NCBI GenBank assembly: GCA_004794655.1
Contig: SMMW01000555.1
Span: 7,039,001 to 7,103,000 of the forward strand
Source: Marisa cornuarietis
Taxonomy: Eukaryota; Mollusca; Gastropoda; Architaenioglossa; Ampullariidae
DNA: 64,000 bases
Direction of reading: 5' to 3'
Part shown: piece by piece, positions 13,448 to 24,300 of the stretch
Position numbering within the stretch: position 1 is the stretch's first letter
Layout of the letters: the number at the start of each line of letters is the position of its first letter
Made by a program: the position numbers and the translations under genes
The notes under the pieces: model-generated
Seen by the model: the letters and a program-made list of their open reading frames with translations, nothing else
Database searches by the model: none
Told to the model about the DNA's origin: nothing

Positions 13448-14291
13448 AAGAGACGTGTTTTGTCAATGATGGAACGGATTTTGCGACGGGACACCAGCAC
13501 TATTGTACTATACTCACGTGCTGTGTGACCAGCGGCTGTAGTGTGTGGTTAGAAGTTGTAGAGTAGTAGTCTAACAGCAGACATCCTTTATGTAATCAAG
13601 ACGAAAGAGCTCCCTTTCAGAAGCGAGGTATAATATGCACACTTGTCTCGGAAACTCCCGAATTCTTCAAAGTCGGACTACTCATGAAGGCTGTATAGAC
13701 ACAAAAAGGGCGTTATTCGCGCTAAAGTTTAGAAGATAAATTACATTCTGATACTTGTCTCTGTTAACAGTTTGATCCATAGGCATCTATTAAAGCATTA
13801 AGCACAGTCACAAATTTCAGCACTTCTGTTCGATAATCTTTGCAGACATTTTTTTCATCAAAGGGGAAATGGATAACGGAGTGGTTAGAGCGCTGGCTCC
13901 CGAACTGAGAGGCGTGCTGGTTCGATACCCGAGTAGCGGTGCAAACTTCCCCCAGTCGACCCAGTTGGGGAAGGTAAGGCAGCGAGGAATAGGAGATGGG
14001 CACCACCCTCACGTAAAGCTGGCCCCGGGAAAAGTGAGGCCTCTAACACCTCACTCCTCAACGACCTAAAAAGGTTAAGGGACGACCTTTACCTTTACCT
14101 TTTTTTTCATCACGAAGACTTACTTGGGTAGAGTGCAGATAAATGAGCTAACTCAATCTCTACGTTATCTCCGTCGAGGTCATTGCTGTCCTTGTGGTGT
14201 GGCTGTTGTAGTGGAGGTCTTATTATTGGAGAGACACTGTCAGATTGAGCTGTCAAACTGTACTTGCAAGTGTCACATACGTTATAGGGAT
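57..14291 (-). CDS. Cadherin-superfamily gene, 3' end cut by window edge (18 exons joined)
   Basis: Large extracellular adhesion or polarity protein read right to left. Exons (5' to 3'): 14291-14124, 12866-12720, 12563-12333, 11700-11632, 9296-8323, 8015-7710, 7356-7255, 6882-6760, 6566-6356, 5857-5695, 5004-4794, 4659-4501, 3546-3305, 2814-2581, 2047-1783, 1232-1052, 429-335, 194-57. All 17 junctions keep the reading frame and have GT/AG ends; the sum is about 4,020 nt (about 1,340 residues). The product shows tandem cadherin repeats with linker motifs such as DENDNPP, DVNDNDP, DVNDNTP, DVNDNRP, DINDNSP and DVNDNAP, and LDRE-type motifs mid-repeat. The frame stays open at the last donor (after 57), so further repeats, the membrane segment and the tail lie outside. 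Repeats split by introns resemble Fat, Dachsous or CDH23-type cadherins more than single-exon protocadherins. The precise subfamily cannot be told. Confidence is high for cadherin and lower for the 5' end. Confidence 0.9.
2504..2549 (+). repeat. (AC)n microsatellite next to a cadherin donor
   Basis: About 23 AC units; on the minus strand a GT tract begins about 30 nt inside the intron after the donor at 2580. Confidence 0.95.
3552..3616 (+). repeat. (CA)n microsatellite forming a cadherin splice-acceptor tract
   Basis: About 33 CA units. On the transcript strand this is (UG)n followed directly by GAUCAG and exon 3546-3305. Confidence 0.95.
3806..3855 (+). repeat. (CGT)n(CAT)n trinucleotide repeat
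   Basis: CGTCGTCGTCGTCGTCATCATCAT continues as CAT to about 3855, within the cadherin intron between exons 3546 and 4501. Confidence 0.9.
6270..6349 (+). repeat. (TG)n microsatellite directly after a cadherin donor
   Basis: About 40 TG units; on the transcript strand it is (CA)n starting a few bases after the donor of exon 6566-6356. Confidence 0.95.
7255..9296 (-). CDS. Cadherin gene: first (divergent) cadherin repeats
   Basis: Three exons: 9296-8323 (324 codons, the largest), 8015-7710 and 7356-7255. The large exon begins VYDASLNFNN and has several beta-sandwich-like segments. It contains one clear repeat boundary (VDVTDKNDLPPSF) with upstream LDFEKDPKSF and downstream TVEDKDSLVQTF, typical calcium-site positions. 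The first part of the exon lacks DxNDN and LDRE, so the outermost repeats are degenerate. The next exon has a weak boundary (IVYVSKYTQEFEL) with no DxND, then SIVENIPVGTEIF, matching the conserved ENxPxGT strand of a cadherin repeat. The third gives IDREGRVPQENVNVVAF. Outer repeats lacking full calcium motifs predict flexible linkers there. Confidence 0.85.
9605..9720 (+). repeat. Compound microsatellite (GT)n(GA)n(GC)n(TA)n(GA)n
   Basis: Successive GT, GA, GC, TA and GA runs lie just upstream (transcript sense) of the large cadherin exon. Confidence 0.92.
10357..10659. mobile_element. MITE with TA flanks containing telomere-like repeats
   Basis: The left end reads TAGGGGGTCTGGCTACGTCA; the right end, reversed, reads TAGGGGGTGGGTAACGTGAC. 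Each is bordered by TA. Length is about 303 bp, with no coding capacity. The inside contains TTAGGG-type runs at about 10473-10498 and 10521-10543 separated by GGGTTT repeats. Terminal inverted repeats and TA duplication suggest a Tc1/mariner-type non-autonomous element. Confidence 0.55.
10473..10543 (+). repeat. Interstitial telomere-like (TTAGGG)n / (GGGTTT)n
   Basis: Two short TTAGGG arrays flank three GGGTTT units. TTAGGG is the usual animal telomere unit. Being inside an element with terminal inverted repeats, it is better seen as a minisatellite of that element than as an old chromosome end. Confidence 0.75.
10800..11330. repeat. Diverged tandem duplications
   Basis: A segment with GGAAGATTTGTAACGGACG occurs near 10829 and again near 10966, about 130 bp apart, in similar surroundings (AC-CTACAC before, CTGACAT/TTGACCT after). 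From about 11115 to 11330 a unit of about 60 bp (GTCCACTTGCCTTGGATATA and variants, with CAGTTCAGGTGGACTT) is repeated three to four times with divergence. No coding frame fits; it lies between cadherin exons 9296 and 11632. Confidence 0.55.
11632..14291 (-). CDS. Cadherin gene: cysteine- and proline-bearing N-terminal exons
   Basis: Four phase-1 exons (14291-14124, 12866-12720, 12563-12333, 11700-11632) precede the first recognisable cadherin repeat. The first carries PYNVCDTCKYSL then a Pro/His/Asp-rich stretch. The second starts S-CICRG after a pyrimidine-rich acceptor (CCTCCCTTCCGTAG). The third has the densest cysteines (CGND, GYCYKENTAC, RTCQCIH, SCAE). The fourth is a short linker (IPDQLFPDTI). 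The cysteine spacing suggests a small disulphide-bonded extracellular domain, but I do not recognise a family. The chain joins in phase to the 9296-8323 exon (NTE-VYDASLNF). Joining is inferred from phase, donor/acceptor quality and open frames, without transcript support. Confidence 0.6.
13409..13447 (+). repeat. (AT)n(AG)n microsatellite
   Basis: About nine TA units followed by about nine AG units, in a cadherin intron. Confidence 0.9.
13849..14112 (+). mobile_element. tRNA-derived SINE copy 1 with target duplication
   Basis: The head carries an A-box-like CGGAGTGG and a B-box-like GGTTCGATACCC, followed by a body shared with the other copies (CTTCCCCCAGTCGACCCAG, CACCACCCTCACGTAAAGC, CACCTCACTCCTCAACGACC) and a T-rich end. 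TTTTTTTCATCA occurs at 13849-13860 and again at 14101-14112, consistent with a target-site duplication partly merged with the tail. It lies in a cadherin intron, opposite to the gene's direction. Confidence 0.75.
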
Positions 14292-15864
14292 CTGCTGGTA
14301 ACTGAGGACCAGCGTGACAAAAACTTCAAGACTGCTAAACCTATATATATATATACGATATATGATAGATGATACCATGTTGCTTTCTCAGACAAGAAAA
14401 ACTTGGCGACAATCGCTGGCATGATACCAGGGCTTAAGCACGGTATGCTATTTTATGCGTATGGGAGATTCTTAAGTACACAACCTGTTGTCTAGGTCAT
14501 AATCTAATGAACTAAACCATTGGATTAGCAGTTTTATGCATTTAGTCTTCCAAATGTAGAGAGTTTCGTGAGCAAGGTAGTCAATCGCTCACTTGTGTCA
14601 TGTCTCGGGTATCAAAATATGCAGTAAAGCGAGCCTCTAATTCACATTTCCACTGGACTGATCAAGAAAGTTTTGCGTATTTTTGAATATATATTGACAA
14701 ATGCAAGCACAACACACCCGAACACACCCAATCCACCAAAACACCTTCCTACCCATTGCTTTAAAATTGATCTGAAGGGCTGAAAACACTTTGCGTTTTA
14801 ACCTGGGTCTACATCAACACAAATCTATCTTTATTATGTCATCTTATCTTGTAAACTCAGTCTATCCTATCTCAGCTAACTTAAGTTGCGTGAATGAAAA
14901 ACAGATGTGTCTTAGTTATTCGACAGTTCAGAGGTGAGATACTGCTGCTGTCAAATTTCATAAAATGAAATGATAATTTTAAAAAAATTATGCATGGTTA
15001 GCCAGAGAAAAGGAATACAGCCCAACCTCAGATGTGTATCCAGGTTTGCTGCTACATAACATTTTAAAATGTGTGCCTTCAGGTTGTCATCTCATCAGCT
15101 ATTCGCAGTTTCCGGTTCATCTGTAACCCATCGAGAGATTGTGTAGATCAGTTCATAGTATATGAGTACATTGATGAGAACCCAGTGATCGCTACGTCAA
15201 GTATCAGTCATACTAAAAAAAATGGCAGATACAGACATCAGTCCTACATTTATGAAATAATAATAAACATAGAGTTATTAAAAAAAAACAATTTTTCAGT
15301 TTCTTGCTTTGTTAACCGCTTTGAGACTGGCTCAGTTTCATTAGCCACAATATTTACAATTATTCCTAATGTTTCAAAAAAAAGGATAAACTGCAACCAA
15401 TCTGGTGCGCTTTTGAATTATGGCTTACTCCAGATTTGATACCAGTGTACAGATAACGATTAGATTTCTGCTGGAAAATTTGTGTCTTACTATGCCACAT
15501 TCTTCTTCCTGCTCTCTGTCAAGTGTAGCACATTCCTGCCAAAGACTACAGCTGTGGGTGTTCGCTCGCGCGCGTCTTTGCTGGAACTAGCAAATGAGCC
15601 TGCGCTATATTTAAGCTTATTGTAAATTACTGCATCGATTTCAGAGGGACACAAATGTTGTATAACTGACTACTTAACTTCCAAAGCTGCTTTATTTCAT
15701 CAGAATTAAAGAAAGCATATTTAATTGGCCGTAACTGCGAATACACGTTCGCAGCGCTTTTAATGTCATAACTTTCTACGTCCCTACTAATAAGTTTTCT
15801 TCATTTAATCAACATTTCATATTTAACATGTTAAAATTCACAAGTGATAAATATTATTGCTTAC

Positions 15865-15936
15865 CAGATCTAGGTGATCTTGAGTGTTCAGAACGAGGAT
15901 CGGCAAGCAGAACATCAACAAGAAAGAGAAAGTTGG
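15865..15936 (-). CDS. Possible signal-peptide exon of the cadherin gene
   Basis: An open minus-strand stretch ends at a good donor (TCTG|GTAAGC, last base 15865) in phase 1, exactly the phase needed by the 14291-14124 exon. It reads ANFLFLVDVLLADPRS: a hydrophobic core followed by A-D, like a signal peptide with its cleavage site. The acceptor may be TTGCAAG|CC (start 15936) or TTAG|CA (start 15954); both give the same frame. No in-frame ATG lies upstream before a stop, so the initiator must sit in another exon or the model is wrong. A secreted leader is expected for a cadherin, which favours the call. Confidence 0.4.
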
Positions 15937-16043
15937 CTTGCAAGAAGCGGCATGCTAATGAATATCCCACTATTTATTTAACAATTTCCACTTGGACGGC
16001 GTGCGATTCTTTTTAAGCATGAAATCTTTCAAAAAACCTCAAC

Positions 16044-16229
16044 TTAGACCGAATGGTATCCACATATACCCAGCAGTCCCGACCAAATCGTGACTTTCAG
16101 CTTTCCCAACGAGGAAGTAAAATAGAAGTATCCGCATTTTCCATGACTAAGCTGTTCCTTATTGACACTTTTGGCAACTCCCAGAATCACATCCACAATT
16201 CTATTCACACGGTCCTCGCCTTTTGAAAG
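16044..16229 (-). CDS. Exon-like open stretch ending in a stop, possible terminal exon
   Basis: Downstream of CCTGCAG (acceptor, exon base 16229) the minus strand reads GEDRVNRIVDVILGVAKSVN and continues with alternating polar and hydrophobic residues to TAA at 16046-16044. From 16229 it is in phase 0; an internal AG at 16220 would give phase 1 and fit the donor at 19000 but lacks a pyrimidine tract. It could be the last exon of the unidentified divergent gene. Evidence is only an acceptor-like site and a protein-like frame of about 60 codons. Confidence 0.25.
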   Translation of the reverse strand, partial: LSKGEDRVNRIVDVILGVAKSVNKEQLSHGKCGYFYFTSSLGKLKVTIWSGLLGICGYHSV

Positions 16230-16938
16230 CTGCAGGTATTCAGCAGTATAAAATGGGGGAGGTAATGGAGAGTGTTGGGAAGTCTAAGTGGGAGGGACAG
16301 GACTAGGTAAACATGCACTGACATGCTGCAAAGCATTTCTTATCAAAGGAGAGGACGATATGGTGTTAAAAAATAAGGTACTGTCTACATGTTTGTATTG
16401 CAGACTGTATTTTATTAGCTTCGCCGAAATTATTTATTTGGGAAGTAAAGGTAGCTGTTTGATAAAAGTAATGAAAAAATATCATCTTTCATTTTTATAA
16501 TGTCTTGTGCACTGAGATCCACATCTAAAATTTTACTTATCAGACCCTTTCATCTCCCCCATCCCCTCGCGTCGAAACATCGCCGATGCTAAATCGCTTA
16601 GTTTTTTAGAGCATCAGATTTTCGTGACTTCCACACGTTTTTATGCAGTATGAAACACTCCTAGACCTGTAAACACTCACACGAACACAGCGTAGCAGTT
16701 CAAACAAACCAGCAAGGACAGAAAATAAGAATTGTGCAGTGGCAATTAATTTGAACGCTGTTTGCTCATATACAGACAGGCGACCGAGGAACATATAATT
16801 ATGTTCTTCTGAGTCGGAGATTTAAGGTAAGTTCCTGCCATTCTATTCATAGTAGTGACAGCTCCATGACCGGCTGTTCAGCATAGAGTTGAGGCCTCGC
16901 GAATTCTTGTGCTGTTCGATTTTTGTGCTGCTGCTCAG

Positions 16939-17085
16939 TGCTCTCTCTCTCTCTCCCTCTTTCTCTCTCTCTCTCTCTCACATACACACACACACCATTT
17001 CTCTCTCTCTTTCGCTCACTAGGTTTGTGTGGGGGGGGGGGGTGTGGGTGTAGGTGTAGGTGTGCGTGCGTGTGTGTGTGTTCCT
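16939..17085 (+). repeat. Compound CT/AC/G/GT low-complexity tract
   Basis: CT runs, a short AC run, a G-run of about twelve and GT-rich sequence follow each other; the overlapping open frame is composed of this repeat. Confidence 0.9.
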
Positions 17086-17689
17086 GTATGAGTGCGTAAA
17101 TGACAGACAAAAATATGTGCGTTTAGGAGTTTTGACACTTCGTCTTTAGTTATTATTTGCTTGTTTCATACTTTATAATTTAAAAGTCTGTTAGACTTGA
17201 ATGCTTAGCTTGTCTCTTTAAACTGTTGTGATTGTCTGCAGACTCTAGCAGGCTGTTTCTTTATTTTTGTTTCCTTTGTGTCTGCATTTCCCTGTAAAAC
17301 AAGTAGAATACTACCTCTCGGGAGCTGAAAGAAAACACAGCTACCTATTTATTCAAAATTGAAGGTTGACAAGCACCTTGCAAAACCACAGAGCTGCGTG
17401 ACTGCTGTGAAAGGCGTTAAAATAACATACAGAAAAATCGCGTAAAACGGGCAGTTAGAAGATTCTTCTTCACGGCTCGAAGCCGACCGACACAAACATA
17501 AAGGAATGTACTTAGAAAACACCCGGATTGAAACCAGGGAAGTGAAAGACATATCCTTTACCTCAGTGTTTATTTGACAAAAAAGACAGCAAAAAGAGTC
17601 AGCACCTGTGAGGTCGACCTGTGAGCTGCCACGTGTTGATAAGATCGCAATTGGCCGTGCTCTACTTCGGTATGTTACCCAGAGATATA

Positions 17690-18076
17690 TCACTTACACT
17701 TGTCTATTATCTTATAATGGAACTCTCTCCCTTTCCTTTCCTACAACTGAATCCTTCAAATATGCACTGAAAACGCACCTCTTGAGTATTACTCCTAACA
17801 CAGTCCAAACAATGCTATTTCTGCTTACCCTCCCCCCCCCCTCTTCTACTCTTGCTACTTGTCTAAAATCTTTCTCTGCGGAATCGCTATATTTTCTATG
17901 TTTCTGTTACTTGGTGTCTTTTTTTGTTTTCTATCTTTGTTTTCTGTTTGTCGTCAGTACTGTCGTTTATTCTTTCGCCCTCGTGTTCTATCCATTTAGT
18001 CTCTTCCTTGTTTTACGCGCTAAGAATGAGTGTGAATATGCGCTATAAAAATCTTCATTTATTATTATTATCTATA
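17690..18076 (+). mobile_element. CR1/L2-type LINE 3' end remnant
   Basis: The frame reads ESFKYALKTHLLS, matching the conserved end of CR1/L2-type reverse transcriptases (FKSALKTHLF). A tail of ATGCGCTATAAAAATCTTCA followed by TTATTATTATTA is typical of these 3' ends. The rest is decayed. It is antisense to the minus-strand gene. Confidence 0.6.
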
Positions 18077-18999
18077 TATTACCCAGAAGCAGCACTTTGA
18101 AAAAATTCAAGATGAAAGGAAACACAATATAGTAACTCGGTTCATTAGGTGTTTTTCTAAAATAGTTCTTTCTTTCGCTTTTGATTCCTTCGTTATTTTC
18201 TACGTTGTTTTTCCTCCTTTCTTTCATTCATTCTTTATTAACTTCGCTGAAAAACGCGAATTTGCATGGGCTCAACCTTTTCTCTTTCTTTTTTAGTTTT
18301 TTTGTTTGTTTGTTTGTTTGTTTTTTTAATATGGGTTCGGGCTCGCGTCGGATCAAGCCTACAGTAGATCAACTGTAAAGTCCACCCTCTTACTGTCTAC
18401 CCCCATCCCTTTCACCACTACTTTCTACTACTCCTTGTACGTCTTCTCGAACAATGAGTTCAACGTTAATGTTTGTCCTTGTGTGCCACAGTTTCCTTTT
18501 GATTATGCTACTAGGCAACAGAATGAGGTTGTAGTCAGCGCTAAAACCCTTTTTCCACAGCAAAGATAGTGATCACACTTTGGTTGAATGCAGCATGAGT
18601 TTGCCTGAACAGTTTATGAGAAACGGATGACATCCGCTACCCAGCAAAGCAAACATAAATGTACAAAAGCATTCTTCAACATTTTGAACCGTTAGGATAT
18701 TTGTATACGAGGACTTGATTTTCCTCCTCCACCTAGGTTTCTCTAGTATTTCTTTTAATATGTCTATTTATCTCTCTTTTTTTCTGGCAACATACCATCG
18801 CCTACTAGTTAGTTCGTCACAAATTTTCCAGCATCTAGTTTTAATCTTCTCTGTTTTGATGAAATTATTGTTTTCTTCCTTTCTTTTTCTTCGTCTACGT
18901 CATCTTTGACATCAGTGCTATATTCGTCTTTTTCAAGCTTGGGAAATGTATTGCTTTTCTATGCAAACTGAAAAACAGCCATGAAACAAGTAAACTTAC

Positions 19000-21201
19000 C
19001 AGATAACGACTTACAGTGCGGCAGTCCTTGCTGTTCCCAAGCTTCACGGATCACCAGTTTTACAGCCACCTGAAACAATGTAGAGCCTTTACGCTTCACA
19101 AAGAAAACTCAATTCGAATCGTGCTAGTGTCATTGAAATCCGGGGTTTATTTGATACAGCACGCTATAGCGAACGGAGATTAAGTTGCGGGAAGAACGCC
19201 AACTTGTGCAAATAAAATCACAGTATGTGTTTCTCTACGGAAAGCTGTCTCTATGCACGTAGTAAGTCTTTCGCGGGTATAAGATGGGTCATAATCTGTC
19301 AAAACAAATATAACATTTTCAATAGCCTTATGCAAACATGTAGTGTCAAGGCCTAATGGAGACACAAAAGGTCTCAGAGTTTTTATCATAATTGCTGACA
19401 CTGCTAGAAATGATCAATGGTTTCAACGGTAGGTAAGCGGATGGCCGAGTGGTTAGAGCGCTGGCTACCGAACCGAGAGCGCGCTGTTTCAATTCCCGAT
19501 AAGCGCAGCATACTTCCCCCAGACGACCCAGCTGACGGGAATGGGTACCTGACTCCATAGAGGGTTGGGGAAGGTAAGGCAGCGAGGGAGAGGAGATTGG
19601 CACCACCCTCATGTAAATGCTGGCCCCGAGAAAAGTGGTGTCTCTAACACCTCACTCCCCAACGACCTGAAAAGGTTATGCGATGACCTTTACCTTTTTT
19701 TTTAAACGAGTCATATGATCAGTATAGTGTAAATTCTTATAAACCTGCAACAAAGTATTGTTCTTATGGGTTTGAGGGGACATAAGCTAGTTTAAAGAAC
19801 ATTAGTATTAACTTGAGCACTTTTAGAGAGGCATGACTTAGTTTATTTTAAACTGATATTTGTCAGTTTTGAATTAGTAAATTTAAACGTGTGACATATA
19901 TTGCAGGCTTATTGGTTGTTTAATCGTGAATATTGTCCAAGCAAGGTTGTCTTGAACAGATTATTCATGTTGTATTTAGTGCACAGAGCTGCAAAGTTGG
20001 TGAATTAAAAAAATGGCTCATATAATATTTAGTACGTTGAATCCTCTGATGCTTTTAAGAGAGTTTTCTCTAGTTTTGCTTTCAAGCTCTGTGTAAGTCA
20101 ATAGAGTTATTTGACTGTATACGAATTTTTAATTTGAAACGTTTTCGGAACCCTGTGTGCATGCTCAGCAATATTTTCCCATTCCCTCTCGGCAAACGGA
20201 CAGTCTCCAGCACAGATATCAATCTGACTTCAAAGTGCAGAAAACGAGAGCAAGTGAAAAACAGAAATACAGAAGGTCAAAATAATGGTAGGTGTGTGAG
20301 AACATGTCCAATATAAAGGAAGAGGAAGCGATCGAGGAACTTGGCGCTGTCCATTTACAGTCTTGTTCTACACACGCAAACTCTCAGCTTTCCCAACGCG
20401 TGCGAAGCTATTGCATGGTTGAGGCGTCGGACAGTACACGATTGACCTAACTAGCTGTAATGTCACGACATTGTCTCGTAATGAATGGTCTTCAACAAAT
20501 TTTCCCTCACCTGTTTTTAAAGGTGGTCTTGCTCAGACTTCTCTGCGATATGTTAGATTATTGCACGTGTTGAGGTTTAGTTACTGTTAGCCTATAATTT
20601 TTGGTAACATAAATGTAAAGTGAATACATATCTTCAGCAGACACATATCTTACCGAACTGATTGGTTTTCATAGACGATAAGGGACTGTAAGGACGTAAG
20701 CTGTAGCACATTAGTGTCTGTTTGCCACCACAAAAGATCTTCCAGATGTTAAACAAATACACATCCCTGAGGGCTTGAGCCAGGATCGAGATTTAATTAG
20801 TCCTGCAAACTCACAAATCCTCCTGTATTCTTCCCCCTTCATTTTTGTATGCTCACGTAGTAAAGTCTCCATATTTGCTGAGATCATATGGCTACGTTCC
20901 AAAAGTTTCGGCATATTTTTCCCATGCAGATGGTACGCACACTGCCTTTTCGTCTTATTAAATTTAAAACCTTTTTCATTGATGGAAAGATCAACACGAT
21001 ACACGAACATCCACGACTTGCAATATAATCCTCTTTGAGTCTATGGGTTTGCTTATGACAGCTTTCATACAATAACCTTTTGTTGTAACTAAGCAAAACA
21101 AAAACCAGTATTGCTAATTTTACAAACATACCTACCCCAGTGTTAGATTTGTCTGCTGTAGCCATATTGTCTGTTGAAGCAGACGATAATTTCGTAGCCA
21201 C
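19000..21201 (-). CDS. Two 5' exons divergent from SMG5; gene unidentified
   Basis: Exon 21201-21136 opens with ATG (MATKLSSASTDNMATADK...) and ends at a GGG|GTAGGT donor. Exon 19069-19000 has a TTGTTTCAG acceptor and a TCTG|GTAAGT donor and reads VAVKLVIREAWEQQGLPHC. It is open in one frame only, with charged and hydrophobic residues spaced as in a helix, so it looks like real protein. Its phase (1) would join either the possible signal-peptide exon at 15936 or an alternative downstream exon near 16219. A cytosolic-looking start is odd for a cadherin, so this may be the start of a separate small gene nested upstream. I do not recognise the family. Confidence 0.45.
19437..19703 (+). mobile_element. 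tRNA-derived SINE copy 2
   Basis: The head reads AGCGGATGGCCGAGTGGTTA, with a perfect A box (TGGCCGAGTGG), and continues through the family body (CCCGATAAGCGCAGC, GACTCCATAGAGGGTTGG, GGCACCACCCTCATGTAAA, AACGACCTGAAAAGGTTATG) to a poly(T) end. Head similarity is to class II (Leu/Ser-like) tRNAs. It lies in the intron between the divergent minus-strand exons at 19000 and the exons further left. Confidence 0.8.
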
Positions 21202-21371
21202 GTCTTTTCACGGGAAAGTCACATGACGCAAGAAAAAGAAAGTATGGCGACCAGACATTGGCAGGAAGAGGGAAACAAACAGAAAATCGAGGGTATTGAG
21301 GCTGGTACAGAAATCTGAATATGGGAAGGAGCTGTAATGTTGATTTTATTAGCTAGCATCAAGCCGAAGCG
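21202..21371. promoter_or_regulatory. Probable bidirectional promoter of SMG5 and the minus-strand gene
   Basis: Only 170 bp separate the minus-strand ATG (21201) from the SMG5 ATG (21372). The interval contains an E-box-like CACATGAC, and AGTATGGCGACC, which resembles a YY1-type motif. Just inside SMG5 exon 1 lies GCGCGAAA (21421-21428), which matches the E2F consensus read on the other strand. There is no clear TATA box between the two starts. Head-to-head spacing this short usually means a shared promoter; transcription start sites cannot be placed from sequence alone. Confidence 0.5.
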
Positions 21372-24300
21372 ATGAAACGAGTTTCAGCTCTCGGAAATGA
21401 ACCAAAAACTGACGCAGATCGCGCGAAACGCGCATATAGGTATGATGAATTCGGATTTATTATTCACACTTGACAGTAGATATCTTCCGGTTATAATGCA
21501 ATTATTTATAGATTAAGATATGTTGAAGATGAAATAAACTCAACCACAAAGCCAGATGTTTCGGGGGTAAATTGTAAGAAATGTTGCTTTTGTTGAAAAT
21601 AACCTCGATAATCTTATTTTCGGTAAAAGCGTACAACACGTGAGTTTCTGGCTGTTGTCGTAATTGTTTTTTTAAGCAGGTAATTTTAATTACATATTTT
21701 TAGATTGTGATGTTTGATTGAAAATTGAAGCAGATTTTAGTAGCATTGTCTTTGTGAACACCCAGGGAAATATTGTGAGGGGTATAAACATTACATAACA
21801 AACAGGAAACCTCATCTTCTGCCATCTGTTACCTCAGCTTTGTTTCAAGATTTTTAAAAAGTTAGTGATAAATATGTTTGGTGAAGATTTGTTCTGTTGT
21901 TTGTGTGTGTATTGTTCATTTGTATATACTTACTAGAGTTTCTAAACTACTAGACTTTGGCTAGTTTGAGTGAGAATTGTAATATGTCAGATTATGTAAT
22001 AATTATAAATTAGAAATAAAGTTTATTAGAATGTATTTATAACTTGAAATTCATTTGATAATTTTATCTATCATTTCAGCTCTTAGTTACACAGACATTC
22101 AAACAGCTAATAGAGGGAGCGCAAGATATTTTTGTATACATGTAACCATATACGTTAAACTTAATCCTATTGATTCAAGATAAAAATATAACATTACAAT
22201 GACTGGCTTATAACTGAAGATTGCGAAGACGACAGTGGGTGAAGTTTGTTTTTTATTATTGCTGCTCTGAGGTAAACATTAGACCAAGAAACCCAGACAT
22301 TTTTGGAAAATAGAAAACTTGAACTTTGCAATAAAAAGTAATGAAAATCGCCTTGCCCGTGCTACCCGGCAAAGCCACGATCGTGGCTTGTCGAACCAAG
22401 AGGGTTAATGTGGGAAACAATGGGACTATGTGACCCACAACTGCGCACAAAACAACAGCAAAAAAGAATCCTTACCTAATTCTGGACATACTTGTACAGA
22501 TTAGAATGATATATTTTCCACTAAAAATGATTTCAGTCAAATGTATTTCTTTATGTGTAGTTACTATGGATTTTTTTTCACTTACTGTTTAGACATCACT
22601 AAACCAGATCAGTTATTTTAACTTTTTAAGCGTTTTGCACTTTTTCTAAGAGCACTGTTTAGTAATGACAGTCACTGTTTAGACTTGGTAGATGGCATAA
22701 TGCAGGGCTTCTGCTAAGGCTAAATTCTTTGGGGTCCCAGGGACCCCTTCTTCAGATTTCTAAGGTGTCCCAGACTAACTCTAAGGGGTCCCTTTACAAT
22801 GTGAAAAAAAATCACAGGTACTAGATGGAACCGGGCATGATGATGTGGGTTCACAATCTTCATTATCTTGCTGTTTGTCTTCATCCTAACTTTCTTTCCG
22901 TTTCTGAGATGATGATTTTAACCACGCTGTCGACGACATCTTGGAAATAGGTTAATGGAACTCTTTACGGTAAGGGAAAACTCAGTGCAAAGGATGTTAC
23001 TCTCACCTTGTAGTAGACGACAACAATAGATTGGGCTACGATATCAGACGCAACGCTTAACCAATTTTGTATCTGTTCTTCGCCCATATTTGAAGGGGTC
23101 CCCTGGGACCCCATTGACGAAAATTGAAGGGGTCCTCCGAACTTTTAATGCATACTGTACGCAATTTTTTGCGTTAGCAGAAGCCCTGATAATGTCTGAA
23201 CTAAGAGCAAGGTTTTTTTTTTATTTGTCTTAAATGTTTGGTTACCCAGAAGGCTTTATTAAGTAATATCAACTGTTCTGTGTATATTTTTGCATAATGA
23301 ACACTTTTACATTTGGTTCAAAAGTAGAAGCATAATGGTAGAAGAGCTTAATCTTACTCCCCTGCCCCTTATTGATATTTTCAAAATACCAGCATGTGCT
23401 TGATATTTGGTTTCTCAACAATATATTGAATGTAGACAAACCAAGCTAGCTATTAAAAAATAATGTTTAAGAATTTACCAAATAATATTTTGCAGAGGAG
23501 CTGTTGAAGCAATACGCTGTTTGGATGACATCTACAAACAGAAAAAAAATCTCAGAGATGTTTTCCGGCAAGATGCAGTTGCATTGAGAAACAGGTGGGT
23601 ATATCTGTTATTTTTTTTTATGTTGTCCATGAAAGCTGTTTTTTCTGGCTACTGTATGGAATTGCCTTTTGGGAATTAAAAAAATAGAATTGTGAGTAAG
23701 GCTGGGATGTAGGGACATCTTAAACTTTTTGCTCCTTTGTCGTTTAAACTTGAATTTAATTCTTAGGTAATGTGTCCTTTTGAAACCGTGGTTTCTTATT
23801 CTATGAGTAAAACAGGACTTTCAGGGGTTTCCTAGATGGAGAAGGTTGATTCATCCTTCCTGTAGAGTAATTTCTACAACCTAAGCCTACGTATCATTTT
23901 TACTTCAGGCTCAAAGAATACTGTGAGAGGCTGATGTTTCTTAATCCAGTGGAATATGGACGCAAAGCTGAAGAAGTTTTATGGCGCAAAGTGTTCTACC
24001 AGATAATTCAGATGTTCAAGCATAACAAAAAGCTCAAAGTAAGTTAGCACACAGTCACCAAATGTTCAAAGTGTGTGTACATTTTTTTTTGTTGGCATTA
24101 TGCATGAGTTGTGTACCCTACCTTCTATGGCTTCTTTCCCCCACCCTCCCACTCAGCTATTATCTACTTTCTGAATTCCATTTACGTTTGTGGAGTTAAA
24201 ATTAATCAAATTGAACTTTTTGTAAACATGCATTACTAGAACAGCTCGCACCTAATCAAAAGCAACTATCATGATGATTTTACACTGACAGCAGGTCCGC

